A stretch of 35,659 nt of DNA from an uncultured Verrucomicrobia subdivision 3 bacterium. Lineage in GTDB: Bacteria; Verrucomicrobiota; Verrucomicrobiia; Limisphaerales; UBA11358. Of this stretch, positions 8,698 to 16,876 are shown one piece after another. Location: NCBI GenBank assembly GCA_903884535.1, contig CAISEZ010000026.1, positions 1 to 35,659 of the forward strand. Direction: 5' to 3'. Each line of letters begins with the position of its first letter. The stretch's first letter is position 1. The position numbers and the translations under genes are program-made. The notes under the pieces were generated by a model. The model saw only the letters and a list, made by a program, of their open reading frames with translations. It had not been told where the DNA came from and ran no database searches.

Positions 8698-10629
8698 ATG
8701 AAAATCCTCCTCGCCCCGCTCGACCCGGTGCATGACGCCGGATTGAAACTCATCAAGCGCAAGCTTGAAGTTCTCGGCTATCAGTGCGTGTTGCTGCCGC
8801 CGGACATCACGGTCGAGGAAATCGGCGAGGCCGCGATTGCGGAAAAGGTGGATATGATTTTCGTCGGGCGCACGGTGGGCTACGGCGTGGAACAGCTTTT
8901 CCAACGCGTGAAGGAAGTGCTCACGCGTCAGGGCGTGTTTAGCAAAGTCCGCGTGGCCATCGGCGGCATGGCGGTGAATGATGAGCTGGCGAAAGCCCTC
9001 GGCTTCGAGGGCGGCTACGGTCCGCACACAAGCATTGAGGAAATCCATGCGCTCATCGAACGCGATCCCGAACTCGCGCGCCACATCACCCATCCGGTGA
9101 AAAATAAACCGGAGTTTCCGTTTCCGCATGACTACGAGGTTAAAATTCCTGAAACAAAAAAATATCTGGATGAAATCGTCGACGGCATTTTGGATTGGGT
9201 CGCGGATAAGACTTCGCCGGGCGTGCGCCGCGCGCAGATCACCGAGTCGCAATTGCAGGATGTTCACGGCTCCGTGGCGGGTTACACCGCGCTGCCGTTC
9301 ACGAAGGATTATTTGGCGCAATGTGATCCATCGGTCGCGGATTTTTTCCAGAAGAATATTTGTCCGCCGAGCGTGCGCCAGATCACACGGCAGGAAGTGG
9401 ATGCTTATCACCGGCGCATTGATATCGCGAAAAAAAAATTTCACCCGCGCGTGCTTCAGCATGGGCGCAAGAATCCGTTGGTCTTCATCCAATACGGCAC
9501 CGGCTGTCCGATGATGGACGGCATGCACATCAAGGTCGCCGAAAGCTGGGGCGCGGATGGCGTGCTGCATTTTGATCCGGCGTGGGGCGCGCGCACGGAA
9601 GGCTTGCTGGACGGCTTCCTCACCAACGCCGAGGACGGCACGCCCGTGACCTACGCAAATCTTTCGCTCATCAAACGCTCGCTCGACAAGGCGACGTTGT
9701 GGTCGGTGCGCGCGCATCGCGGATTGAACACGCCGGAAATCGCCGTGCTCGCCGGATTCCTCGGCGCAGGTCTGACGAAAATTAACATCGTCTATGGCTC
9801 CATTTGCGGCGGAACCGATCCGGCGCGGCTCACGGTGGACGGCGTGGAAGCCGTGCGCATCGCGGCGAGATACAAAATGCCGTTCGACATTCCGACCAAC
9901 GAAGAACTCGCCGGCGTGCCGCCGCACAAGGCCTTCGCGGGCATGTTGATCATGGCGCAGCTCGGCCGGCGGCTCGGCGCAAAACCGATTTTGAAACCGC
10001 TCCTTTGCCACGGCCCTTACATCATGGTGGCGGGATTGATGGAGCAGAATTACGTGGATTACAACTATGCGAAAATCCGCGCGCTGCAAACCATTGCCGA
10101 CTTTCCGATCTGGCCGGGCGAACCGATCGGCTTCATGACGCACGACGAAGAGAAAGTGAAATCAGCGGCGACGACCGCGCTGCATGCCGCGTTGTGCGCT
10201 TCGCTCGGCGTGGATGCCGTGACGACGGCTTCGACGGACGAGGCGTTTTCGCGTGGGCCGATCACGTCCGCCGGCCGCGCCGCCGCGTTGCACGGCATCG
10301 AGGAAACTTTTCGGTTTTTTGGCGAGACAGACATCGCGCCCGGCGCGCACGTGAAAGACTGGACGGATCAATTGATTTTGCAAATCAATCAGACGCTCAA
10401 AGCCGTCGCCGAAGCGCCGTCGTTTGTGGATGCGCTTTACGCGGGGATGTTGGGCAACAAGGAGGACGGCGTGTATCCCGGTCGGGCGGGAAAAAATTCC
10501 ATCATCACTTCTGCTCCGCCGAAGAAAGTTGGTCGTTGGGATTTGCCGTCGGTGCCGGCGCCGAAAAAGCCGGTGGTGACGGGCAAAGCTTCGCGACCGA
10601 TCGCAGTGGTCACTCGCCGCGGCCGTTGA
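8698..10629 (+). CDS. Cobalamin-dependent mutase with N-terminal B12-binding domain (OraE/KamD- or glutamate-mutase-like)
   Basis: The 643-residue protein starts at ATG 8698 (MKILLAPLDPVHDAG); longer frames run into the repeat upstream. Residues 1-120 form a Rossmann-like B12-binding domain with His12 and Gly15 as the base-off signature, then VDMIFVGRTVGYG, VRVAIGGMAV and GGYGPHT in the expected order. The signature is D-x-x-H-x-x-G rather than D-x-H-x-x-G. Residues about 250-545 look like a TIM barrel (AESWGADGVLHFDPAWG, TPEIAVLAGFLGAGLTKINI), reminiscent by eye of the ornithine/lysine aminomutase catalytic barrel. In OraE the B12 domain is C-terminal; here the order is reversed. The Lys-containing Gly-rich loop that binds PLP in those aminomutases appears shortened. 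Substrate unknown; it may work with the PLP enzyme upstream. Confidence 0.7.
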   Translation: MKILLAPLDPVHDAGLKLIKRKLEVLGYQCVLLPPDITVEEIGEAAIAEKVDMIFVGRTVGYGVEQLFQRVKEVLTRQGVFSKVRVAIGGMAVNDELAKALGFEGGYGPHTSIEEIHALIERDPELARHITHPVKNKPEFPFPHDYEVKIPETKKYLDEIVDGILDWVADKTSPGVRRAQITESQLQDVHGSVAGYTALPFTKDYLAQCDPSVADFFQKNICPPSVRQITRQEVDAYHRRIDIAKKKFHPRVLQHGRKNPLVFIQYGTGCPMMDGMHIKVAESWGADGVLHFDPAWGARTEGLLDGFLTNAEDGTPVTYANLSLIKRSLDKATLWSVRAHRGLNTPEIAVLAGFLGAGLTKINIVYGSICGGTDPARLTVDGVEAVRIAARYKMPFDIPTNEELAGVPPHKAFAGMLIMAQLGRRLGAKPILKPLLCHGPYIMVAGLMEQNYVDYNYAKIRALQTIADFPIWPGEPIGFMTHDEEKVKSAATTALHAALCASLGVDAVTTASTDEAFSRGPITSAGRAAALHGIEETFRFFGETDIAPGAHVKDWTDQLILQINQTLKAVAEAPSFVDALYAGMLGNKEDGVYPGRAGKNSIITSAPPKKVGRWDLPSVPAPKKPVVTGKASRPIAVVTRRGR

Positions 10630-10640
10630 GCCAACAGCAG

Positions 10641-10750
10641 CCGGAGGGCGCCCGTCCCCGGGCGCAGCAACGTGGAATCTACCAGCCGTAAAATATTTTC
10701 CAGCGCTGTGTTCTGTCACGTTGCCGCGTCCGGGGACGGACGCCCTCCGC
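10641..10750. repeat. BIME-like pair of REP palindromes (GGAG heads) between mutase gene and lysA
   Basis: Two 35-bp units face each other, at 10641-10675 (+) and 10716-10750 (-), agreeing at 30 of 35 positions. Each begins GGAGG and folds alone: GCGCCCG-TCCC-CGGGCGC in the first, GCGTCCG-TCCC-CGGACGC in the second. The two internal stem differences are compensatory (C-G against T-A) with a constant TCCC loop. This fills most of the 177-bp gap. It could also act as a 3' mRNA stabiliser or a partial transcription barrier. Confidence 0.85.
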
Positions 10751-10806
10751 CAATTCAAAAATCCCAACCTTGAACTTTCCCGCCGGGTGCCTAAAATATC
10801 GTCTTT

Positions 10807-12105
10807 ATGCATCAATTTCGTTACGTCGGAAACAAACTGTTCTGTGAGGGCGTCGCCATCGAAACGCTGGTGAAAAAATTCGGCACGCCGCTTTATGTTT
10901 ATTCGCAAGGCACGCTCGCTGGCCATTATCAGAAACTCGACGCAGCGATGTCCGGGGTGGATCACCTGATCTGCTTCGCGATGAAGTCGAACTCGAACCT
11001 GTCCGTGCTGCGGACGCTCGCGAATCTCGGCAGCGGGTTTGACATCGTGAGCGACGGCGAACTGCACCGCGTGATCAAAGCCGGCGGCGACCCGCGCAAA
11101 TGCGTTTTCGCGGGCGCGGGCAAGACGGCGTCGGAAATTGAATTTGCACTGAAGCAGAATGTTTATGCCTTCAACGCCGAGAGCGAACCGGAACTGGAAC
11201 GCATCAACACCGTGGCGGCGCGGCTGAAAAAGATCGCGCCGATTTCGGTGCGCGTGAATCCGAACGTCGAGGCGAAGACGCACTCGAAAATCACGACGGG
11301 CACTTACGAAGACAAGTTCGGTATCGCGTTCGAGCAGATCGAGGGCGTTTATGCCCGGGCGAGCAAATTGAAAAACCTGCGGCTGCGCGGCGTGCAGATG
11401 CACATCGGCTCGCAGATCACGGAGACGACGCCGTTTGAACAAGCCGTGCGCAAGATGCTGCCGCTTGTCACAAAGCTCAAGGCGCGGCACGCGCTGGAGT
11501 TTTTCAGCATCGGCGGCGGATTAGGCATTGTCTATAAGCCCGCACTGGCGAGCGGTTCGGAGGCATGGTGGAAAACGGCGGCGGCGAAAAATATTCTCAC
11601 GCCGCAAAAATATGCGGACCGTCTGTTGCCGCTGTTGCAGCCGCTGGGCATGAAAATTTTGATGGAGCCGGGCCGGTTCATCTCCGGTAACGCGGGCATT
11701 CTCGTGACGCACGTCGAATACGTGAAGCGCACAGGCCGGAAAAATTTTGTGATCGTGGACGCGGCGATGAACGATTTGATCCGCCCGGCGTTTTACGAGG
11801 CGTATCACGAAATTCTGCCGCTGGCCAAGAAAAATGCCCCGGCGATTTCCTCCGACGTGGTGGGCGGCGTGTGCGAATCCGGCGATTATTTTTGCAAGGA
11901 CCGGCCGCTGCCGAAATTCGTGGCGGGTGAGCACCTCGCGCTGATGAGCGCGGGCGCGTATGGCTTCGTCATGGCGTCAAACTACAACTCGCGGCCGCTG
12001 ACGTGCGAGGTGCTGGTGCACGGCAAAAAATTTGCGGCCGTGCGCGAGCGGCAGGCGATGAAGGAAATCTGGTCGGGCGAACAGGTTGCCGACTGGCTCA
12101 AATAA
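10807..12105 (+). CDS. lysA: Diaminopimelate decarboxylase
   Basis: This 432-residue fold-type III PLP decarboxylase makes L-lysine from meso-diaminopimelate. The PLP lysine is Lys60 in CFAMKSNSN. His199 in MHIGSQ, the phosphate-binding GGG at 236-238, EPGR at 287-290, Cys356 in CESGD (from the other subunit) and Tyr385 in GAYG are all in place, so it should be active. It is separated from the mutase gene by 177 bp carrying a palindromic repeat pair, so it may have its own promoter. Biosynthetic housekeeping is the simplest reading; no other lysine-pathway gene is adjacent. The start ATG at 10807 gives a standard N-terminus. Confidence 0.93.
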   Translation: MHQFRYVGNKLFCEGVAIETLVKKFGTPLYVYSQGTLAGHYQKLDAAMSGVDHLICFAMKSNSNLSVLRTLANLGSGFDIVSDGELHRVIKAGGDPRKCVFAGAGKTASEIEFALKQNVYAFNAESEPELERINTVAARLKKIAPISVRVNPNVEAKTHSKITTGTYEDKFGIAFEQIEGVYARASKLKNLRLRGVQMHIGSQITETTPFEQAVRKMLPLVTKLKARHALEFFSIGGGLGIVYKPALASGSEAWWKTAAAKNILTPQKYADRLLPLLQPLGMKILMEPGRFISGNAGILVTHVEYVKRTGRKNFVIVDAAMNDLIRPAFYEAYHEILPLAKKNAPAISSDVVGGVCESGDYFCKDRPLPKFVAGEHLALMSAGAYGFVMASNYNSRPLTCEVLVHGKKFAAVRERQAMKEIWSGEQVADWLK

Positions 12106-12150
12106 AAATCAAAACCCCGCCTGGCCAGCCCACCCGCAGCCGGCCAGGCT
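12106..12150 (-). terminator. Terminator of the porin/binding-protein operon
   Basis: GCCTGGCC (12119-12126) pairs perfectly with GGCCAGGC (12142-12149) across a 15-nt loop. Read on the minus strand, the hairpin is followed by GGGGTTTTGATTTTTATTT, a good U-tract. It lies directly after the stop of the minus-strand gene at 12156 and also sits in the convergent gap after lysA, where it may stop transcription from both sides less efficiently. Confidence 0.65.
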
Positions 12151-12155
12151 CAAGG

Positions 12156-12635
12156 TTATTTGATCTTCAGCGGATAATCCGCATCGCCGGGCGCGTGGCC
12201 GTCCACCTTGACAATTTTGACGGAATCATCCACGTCGCTGCCGCGCAGGTAGCCGATGGCGCCGGGCGTGCCAGACACAAATTGACGTAAGGCAGCCGGA
12301 CTGGAAAACGGTCTGGGAGCCGAGGACACCAGGCCGGTGAATGTTGCTTGAAGGAAATATTTCGAATAATCATCCTCGCTCGTCTTGTAAATCCCCGCCA
12401 GCGCCGCCGCACGTTCCGCCGCACCCGGCTCGCGGGCGATCAGCACGAAACGCACGCCGTCCGAACCCTTGGGTTTTTCCGCGCGGAAAATTTTCGTCAG
12501 CTCGTCGCTGGTCACATTGTCCAGCGCACGGTTTTTGCTAACCACGATGGCGAGATCGCCCGCCTTGTCCTGGGCGTTCGCCACGCCAGCCTTCAAACTG
12601 AACACCAAAGCGAGAATGAATATTTTTTTCCACAT
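12156..12635 (-). CDS. Short PstS-like periplasmic substrate-binding protein
   Basis: The 159-residue protein begins with a clear Sec signal (MWKKIFILALVFSLKAGVANA, cut before Gln22). The mature part matches the compact phosphate-ABC-type binding domain: DLAIVVSKNRALDNVTSDEL, TKIFRAEKPKGSDG, then the pattern ending PGAIGYLRGSDVDDSVKIV. Full PstS proteins are about 320 residues; this short family often occurs alone beside porin or regulatory genes rather than with PstCAB. No transporter permease is present here. It follows the porin gene after 12 bp on the same strand, so the two are probably made together. The bound anion is inferred to be phosphate or a related anion. Confidence 0.72.
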   Translation of the reverse strand: MWKKIFILALVFSLKAGVANAQDKAGDLAIVVSKNRALDNVTSDELTKIFRAEKPKGSDGVRFVLIAREPGAAERAAALAGIYKTSEDDYSKYFLQATFTGLVSSAPRPFSSPAALRQFVSGTPGAIGYLRGSDVDDSVKIVKVDGHAPGDADYPLKIK

Positions 12636-12647
12636 AAAATTTTTATT

Positions 12648-13940
12648 TTAGAACGTGAAGGCCGCCTGCAAGGTCAGTTCATTCGCGGACGAGTAGCCGG
12701 ATTGGATCACATAATCATATTGCACCTTGATCGCCACGAAGGTGGAAAAATCGTAGCGCAAGCCGATGCTGGGACCGTAGTTCAGCCCGCCGTTATTAAG
12801 AATCGCGGAGTAAATCTGGTCGTTGCTGGAAGCGTTGGCGTAGGTGAAACGCACATACGGCGTGTAGAGACCGAATTTACGGCCTGCCTGCGCATAAAAC
12901 ATCGGCGTGTAATGCTCGCCCTGGCCAGACGGCTTGTGCCGCGTCAAAAATCCTTCGGCCATGAGTTCCCACAGCGAGTTGCGATAGACGACATGCGCAT
13001 TCCAGATCCATTCATCCGTGCGCGGCTGACCTTCCGGATTCAGCGTGTCGTGATACGCGCCCACGCCGAACTGACCGCCCGGAAACCAGTCCGGCTTGGC
13101 GACGAAGGCGAGGTTCACGGACTTGTTTTGATTGTTATCTATCTCGTTCTGCACCGGATTGCCGCCGCTGATGTTGTAATGCACCCCGTTGCCCACCTCC
13201 ACAAAATAGCTCAAATTCAGGCCGCCGGACGGAATCGCGCCGTGAATCGAAACGCCGATTGTATGCACCGGCAGCAACCCGCCGCTGTCCTCGTATTCCA
13301 AAAAGAACGGCCGGCCGACGGCGGTTTGAAACCAGGTGCCGTGATGATACGCCGTGTTGTAATAACCGAGCGCCGTGTGAAACCGGCCGACATCCACGTT
13401 GAAATAATCGCTCGGCTTCCAGGACAATTCCAGCCGCTCGATGTCCAGGCCCGCATGGTTGTCCGTGCCGGAACTGAGCACCGTTTCCGCCAAGACAGAT
13501 AAATTCTCCGCCAGTTGCGACTGCAGGAACAAATCAAATTCGCCGAGGAAAAACGAATTCCCCGCGTTGCCGGCCGGTGGATTGTAAGTCGCACCCTGCG
13601 CATTCGGTATGCCCTGGCGGCTGCTGACGTGGTAATTCAGATCCGCAAAGCCGTGGAATTGGAGATTGGGATAGGCTGGTGCCGCCGCTGCGGCCGGCAT
13701 TTGGTCTGTGATGGAGGCCTTCGTCGCCAGTTGGGATTTGAGATCTTTGATTTCCGTCGCGTCCCGGTTCACCTGATTGACCAGGTTTTCCATGAAGGCG
13801 CGGTCAATGTTCGCCGGCAGGACCACCGGACTGGCGGGATCCGCCAGCGCCGACCAACCGGCCGTCATCGTGGACATTAACAGGGGCAACGCCGCGATGC
13901 GCGGCAGGGATTTGAATCCCGGGGTTTTGTTTTTATTCAT
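12648..13940 (-). CDS. Outer-membrane beta-barrel porin
   Basis: ATG at 13940 gives 430 residues beginning MNKNKTPGFKSLPRIAALPL, a signal peptide with likely cleavage after SALA; a longer frame upstream would bury it. Next comes a short coiled coil (about 45-80, NLVNQVNRDATEIKDLKSQ), then alternating amphipathic beta-strands to a C-terminus ending in Phe, the usual barrel-assembly signal. The strands around DVGRFHTALGYYNTAYHHG resemble phosphate-selective porin O/P-type and related proteins. Together with the PstS-like protein encoded 12 bp downstream this suggests anion uptake, but specificity cannot be read from the sequence. The SCO gene lies 118 bp upstream on the same strand. Confidence 0.8.
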   Translation of the reverse strand: MNKNKTPGFKSLPRIAALPLLMSTMTAGWSALADPASPVVLPANIDRAFMENLVNQVNRDATEIKDLKSQLATKASITDQMPAAAAAPAYPNLQFHGFADLNYHVSSRQGIPNAQGATYNPPAGNAGNSFFLGEFDLFLQSQLAENLSVLAETVLSSGTDNHAGLDIERLELSWKPSDYFNVDVGRFHTALGYYNTAYHHGTWFQTAVGRPFFLEYEDSGGLLPVHTIGVSIHGAIPSGGLNLSYFVEVGNGVHYNISGGNPVQNEIDNNQNKSVNLAFVAKPDWFPGGQFGVGAYHDTLNPEGQPRTDEWIWNAHVVYRNSLWELMAEGFLTRHKPSGQGEHYTPMFYAQAGRKFGLYTPYVRFTYANASSNDQIYSAILNNGGLNYGPSIGLRYDFSTFVAIKVQYDYVIQSGYSSANELTLQAAFTF

Positions 13941-14058
13941 ATTTGGTTTAACTGCCGCGTGCGCCAGCCGGCATTTCGTTTGCGCAACGGATGCCGGCGT
14001 CACACAGCCATCGGCACTATTTTGTCCGCCCTTTAGCAAATAATGTCTGACGATGGTT

Positions 14059-14691
14059 TTAATTTTCTCGGTCCGCCACCGTCAGCGCCTTGACGGTCGC
14101 CGCCAGATCCGCGTGAAGGCCGTCCTGCTGCTGCAGGATTTTTCCGGCTTCATCCAGCACGGTGATTTCGCTCGAATGCCGGAAAACCCCCGCCGAATCG
14201 CGCCCGTAGCCGATGCGGATTTGCGCCGCCAGGGCCGCCGTCGCTGCCGGCGAACCGCGCAGCAGCCGCCACCGTTTTTCCGCCAACCCCTGATCGATCC
14301 GGTATTGTTTCAAAACCGCCGCCGTGTCGCGGTCGGGCGCGAGCGTGACCAAAACAAAAATCGTCCGGTCGCGCACGGCCGCCGGCAGCGACGCCTCGAC
14401 CGCCTGCATGTCGTTTTTGGTGACGACGCAAACACCTTCGCAACTTGCAAAGAACATGGAGATGACGACCGGGTGGCCGCGCAGTTCTGCCAGCCGAAAA
14501 TCGTTTCCCGCATCGTCCTGCCAGACTGCCGCCGCAGCCGTGATGGATTCGCCGTTGCAGATTTTTTCGCCCGCGGCCGGCGCGGTCATGGCCATCCGGC
14601 AACACGCCGGAACGGAAGCGGTTTCCGGCGACTGGCAACCGGTCAAATAACCGGCGAGGACACAAAAGAAAATGTTGCGTGAGAGAAACAC
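14059..14691 (-). CDS. SCO1/SenC-family copper-binding lipoprotein
   Basis: From a GTG at 14691 the product is 210 residues with a lipoprotein signal and lipobox LTGC (Cys19). A longer frame from ATG 14814 would put about 40 non-signal residues in front of it, so the GTG start is preferred. The mature domain has a thioredoxin fold with the SCO metal site: Cys84 and Cys88 in FFASCEGVC, and His172 in FRHSSEITVLDEAG. SCO proteins deliver copper to cytochrome oxidase CuA or act as thiol oxidoreductases in the periplasm. No oxidase genes are adjacent. An extra Cys-rich stretch (VPACCRM) follows the lipobox and could bind metal too. The opposite-strand FIST gene begins about 100 bp upstream. Confidence 0.78.
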   Translation of the reverse strand: MFLSRNIFFCVLAGYLTGCQSPETASVPACCRMAMTAPAAGEKICNGESITAAAAVWQDDAGNDFRLAELRGHPVVISMFFASCEGVCVVTKNDMQAVEASLPAAVRDRTIFVLVTLAPDRDTAAVLKQYRIDQGLAEKRWRLLRGSPAATAALAAQIRIGYGRDSAGVFRHSSEITVLDEAGKILQQQDGLHADLAATVKALTVADREN

Positions 14692-14794
14692 ACCGGCGGT
14701 ATCGGCCGGAATGGTGGCGCGCTTGAAAAATAAATTTTCAGGAAATGCCGGTTCCCGCTTTGCAATTCCCGCGCGGCGCATTAAATTCAACCCA

Positions 14795-15982
14795 TTGAGC
14801 AACGATTTTTCCATAGCGGCTTACTGGTCGGACGGTCTGGATGAAAGCGGCCTCGCCGACTGGGCGAAGCGGCTGCGCAGCCGGTTGCGGGCACCGGAGG
14901 TTTCGCTGGGGCTGGTCTTCCTGTCGCCCAAATTTTTTCCCGACGCGAAAACCGTTTTGGAAATTCTGCGGCTGCACGCGCAAATTCCGCTGCTCGTCGG
15001 CTGTTCCAGCAGCAGCCTGATCGCCGGCGCGGAAGAACTCGAAGCGGCGGGCGGCCTGGTGCTGGCGTTGTATTCGTTGCCCGGCGCCAAATTGAAAGCC
15101 GTGCGGTTCACGCAGGAACAACTCGCGGAAGCGAGCGATGAAAATTTCTGGCCGGTGGAATGCGGCGTCGTCCCCAAAAACGTGAATGGCTGGCTGGCCT
15201 TCGTGGATCCGTTTCATCTGGACGCGGAAGGCTGGTTGCGGTCGTGGAATAAAAGTTATCCGTCGCGGCCGGTTTATGGCGGCTTGGCCGCCGGGGATTT
15301 TCCCGAGCCGCTCACGCAGCTTTATCTCGACGGCGAAGTCTTTGAAGACGGCGGCGTGGCACTGGCGGTCGGCGGCGACGTGGCGCTGGCTGGCGTGATT
15401 TCGCAAGGCTGCACGCCCATCGGCGAAGCATGGACGCTCACGCGCGTGGAAAAAAATTTCATCCAGCACATCGCCAACCGCCCCGCTTACACCGTGCTGT
15501 CCGAGACCGTGCAGCAACTGCCGGCGGCGGAACAGGTCAAGGCGCGCGGCAATTTGTTCATCGGCCTGGTCGTGAACGAGTATCTGGAGGATTATCATCG
15601 CGGCGATTTTCTGGTGCGCAACCTTCTCGGCGGCGACGAGAAAAGCGGCGTCATTGCCGTAGGCGCACTCCCGCGTGCCGGCCAGACCATCCAGTTTCAG
15701 CGACGCGACGCCGCCGGTGCCTCCGAAGACATGAGCGAACTCCTCGCCCGCACGAAAAAAAATCTCGGCGACACCGTGGTTTACGGCGGCTGCCTCTGCT
15801 GCTGCAACGGCCGCGGCCGGAATTTATTTGGCCGGCCCAGCCACGACGCCGAACTGGTGCAGGCGCATTTCGGCCCGCTCGGCCTCGCCGGTTTTTTCGG
15901 CAATGGCGAAATCGGCCCGGTCGGCGAGAAAAATTTCCTGCACGGCTTCACCGCGTCGCTGGCGCTGTTTGTAAAAAAGTAA
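14795..15982 (+). CDS. FIST-domain (FIST_N/FIST_C) sensory protein
   Basis: The protein is about 395 residues from TTG 14795, which places the family N-terminus (DFSIAAYWSDG) at the front; ATG 14711 or 14672 would add unconserved residues overlapping the divergent gene. The FIST_N half covers roughly residues 15-190 (LLVGCSSSSLIAGAEELEA). FIST_C covers about 200-390 and ends with the typical Cys/Gly-rich CCCNGRG, GFFGNGEIGPV and FLHGFT motifs. FIST domains are thought to bind small ligands, perhaps amino acids, and usually sit in signalling proteins; stand-alone forms like this one have no known partner. No histidine kinase or receiver gene is nearby, so the signal path is unknown. Confidence 0.82.
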   Translation: MSNDFSIAAYWSDGLDESGLADWAKRLRSRLRAPEVSLGLVFLSPKFFPDAKTVLEILRLHAQIPLLVGCSSSSLIAGAEELEAAGGLVLALYSLPGAKLKAVRFTQEQLAEASDENFWPVECGVVPKNVNGWLAFVDPFHLDAEGWLRSWNKSYPSRPVYGGLAAGDFPEPLTQLYLDGEVFEDGGVALAVGGDVALAGVISQGCTPIGEAWTLTRVEKNFIQHIANRPAYTVLSETVQQLPAAEQVKARGNLFIGLVVNEYLEDYHRGDFLVRNLLGGDEKSGVIAVGALPRAGQTIQFQRRDAAGASEDMSELLARTKKNLGDTVVYGGCLCCCNGRGRNLFGRPSHDAELVQAHFGPLGLAGFFGNGEIGPVGEKNFLHGFTASLALFVKK

Positions 15983-16030
15983 AAGCAGTTCGCCATTGCA
16001 TTTAATGGCCGAGCCGCCATCCTCCCCAGA

Positions 16031-16861
16031 ATGTCAGTCCCAGACGAACAATCCAATTTGAACTTGCCCGCCGCCGCGCGTCGTCCCGACAGCCGCCGCC
16101 GCGGGCGTCGCGGTGGTCGTGGTCGCCGGCCCGGACCGCGTCCGCCGGCCGCCAACGCGCCAGCCGGTGATCCGGCTGCTGAACATTCTCCAGATTCACC
16201 CGCTCACGAAATCGCACCGGAATCCGCTGCGGGCGAAATGGCCGGTGAAACGGCGATTCCGCAGCAATCGCCGGCAGCAGTGGAAGGCGAACGCACAGAG
16301 TCTGTCCGCCCGCCGCCGCAACGCCTCGTGCCGCAAAGGCCTGAACGCCCGGATCGCCCGGACAGGCCCGAACGACCGGAACGGCCTGCCCGAACTGAGC
16401 GCCACGAGCGGCTGGAACGCCCGCCGGCCCCGGAACCAAGAGCGCCGCGTCCGCGTTATCCGGATTTCAGACCCGCCGACGCCTCGGCCATCAGCCAGGC
16501 CGTCGAACACGCCACGGAAATTGCCGATGGCCTCAAGAAGATGATTGATCATCTCGACGAAGTGCTCGAACTGGTCGAAGTCGCCGAGCGGCAGAAGCTC
16601 GCCGACGAACGCGAGATTGACGAACTCCGCCGCGCGCTCCGCCGCATCCAGCCGCCCCGCCAGCCGCAAACTTTCCGCAACCCGCGCCACGACGATGCGC
16701 CCCGCGCCCCGCGCGAACACCACCAGCACCGCGAAGAACAGCCCAAAGAATCCCCAGCACACCACGAGGAACCGCACGGTCATCAGGAATCCGAACCGCA
16801 GCACGAAGAATCGGGCCCGCCGCCGGAATCCGAAGGCTCGCAGCACCGGCATATTGATTGA
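16031..16861 (+). CDS. Disordered Arg/Pro-rich protein with central coiled coil
   Basis: The 276-residue product has an RGG-like basic head (RRGRRGGRGRRPGPRP, residues 22-37), a proline/alanine/glutamate linker and an array of RPER/RPDR units around 102-130. A predicted helix or coiled coil follows at about 148-198 (AISQAVEHATEIADGLKKMI, then ELVEVAERQKLADEREIDEL), and then a His/Glu/Pro-rich tail. No catalytic domain is seen. The RGG and RPER stretches suggest binding of RNA or acidic polymers and the helix suggests oligomerisation; both are inferences. Its stop lies 15 bp before the SufE-like gene, so co-transcription is likely. Low complexity makes the exact start less certain. Confidence 0.6.
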   Translation: MSVPDEQSNLNLPAAARRPDSRRRGRRGGRGRRPGPRPPAANAPAGDPAAEHSPDSPAHEIAPESAAGEMAGETAIPQQSPAAVEGERTESVRPPPQRLVPQRPERPDRPDRPERPERPARTERHERLERPPAPEPRAPRPRYPDFRPADASAISQAVEHATEIADGLKKMIDHLDEVLELVEVAERQKLADEREIDELRRALRRIQPPRQPQTFRNPRHDDAPRAPREHHQHREEQPKESPAHHEEPHGHQESEPQHEESGPPPESEGSQHRHID

Positions 16862-16876
16862 AAAATCTTCCGCGCC

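Noticed and set aside
8623-10143. 506-codon minus-strand frame opposite the mutase
   Set aside because: Composition is that of an antisense shadow; the + strand carries B12 and barrel motifs.
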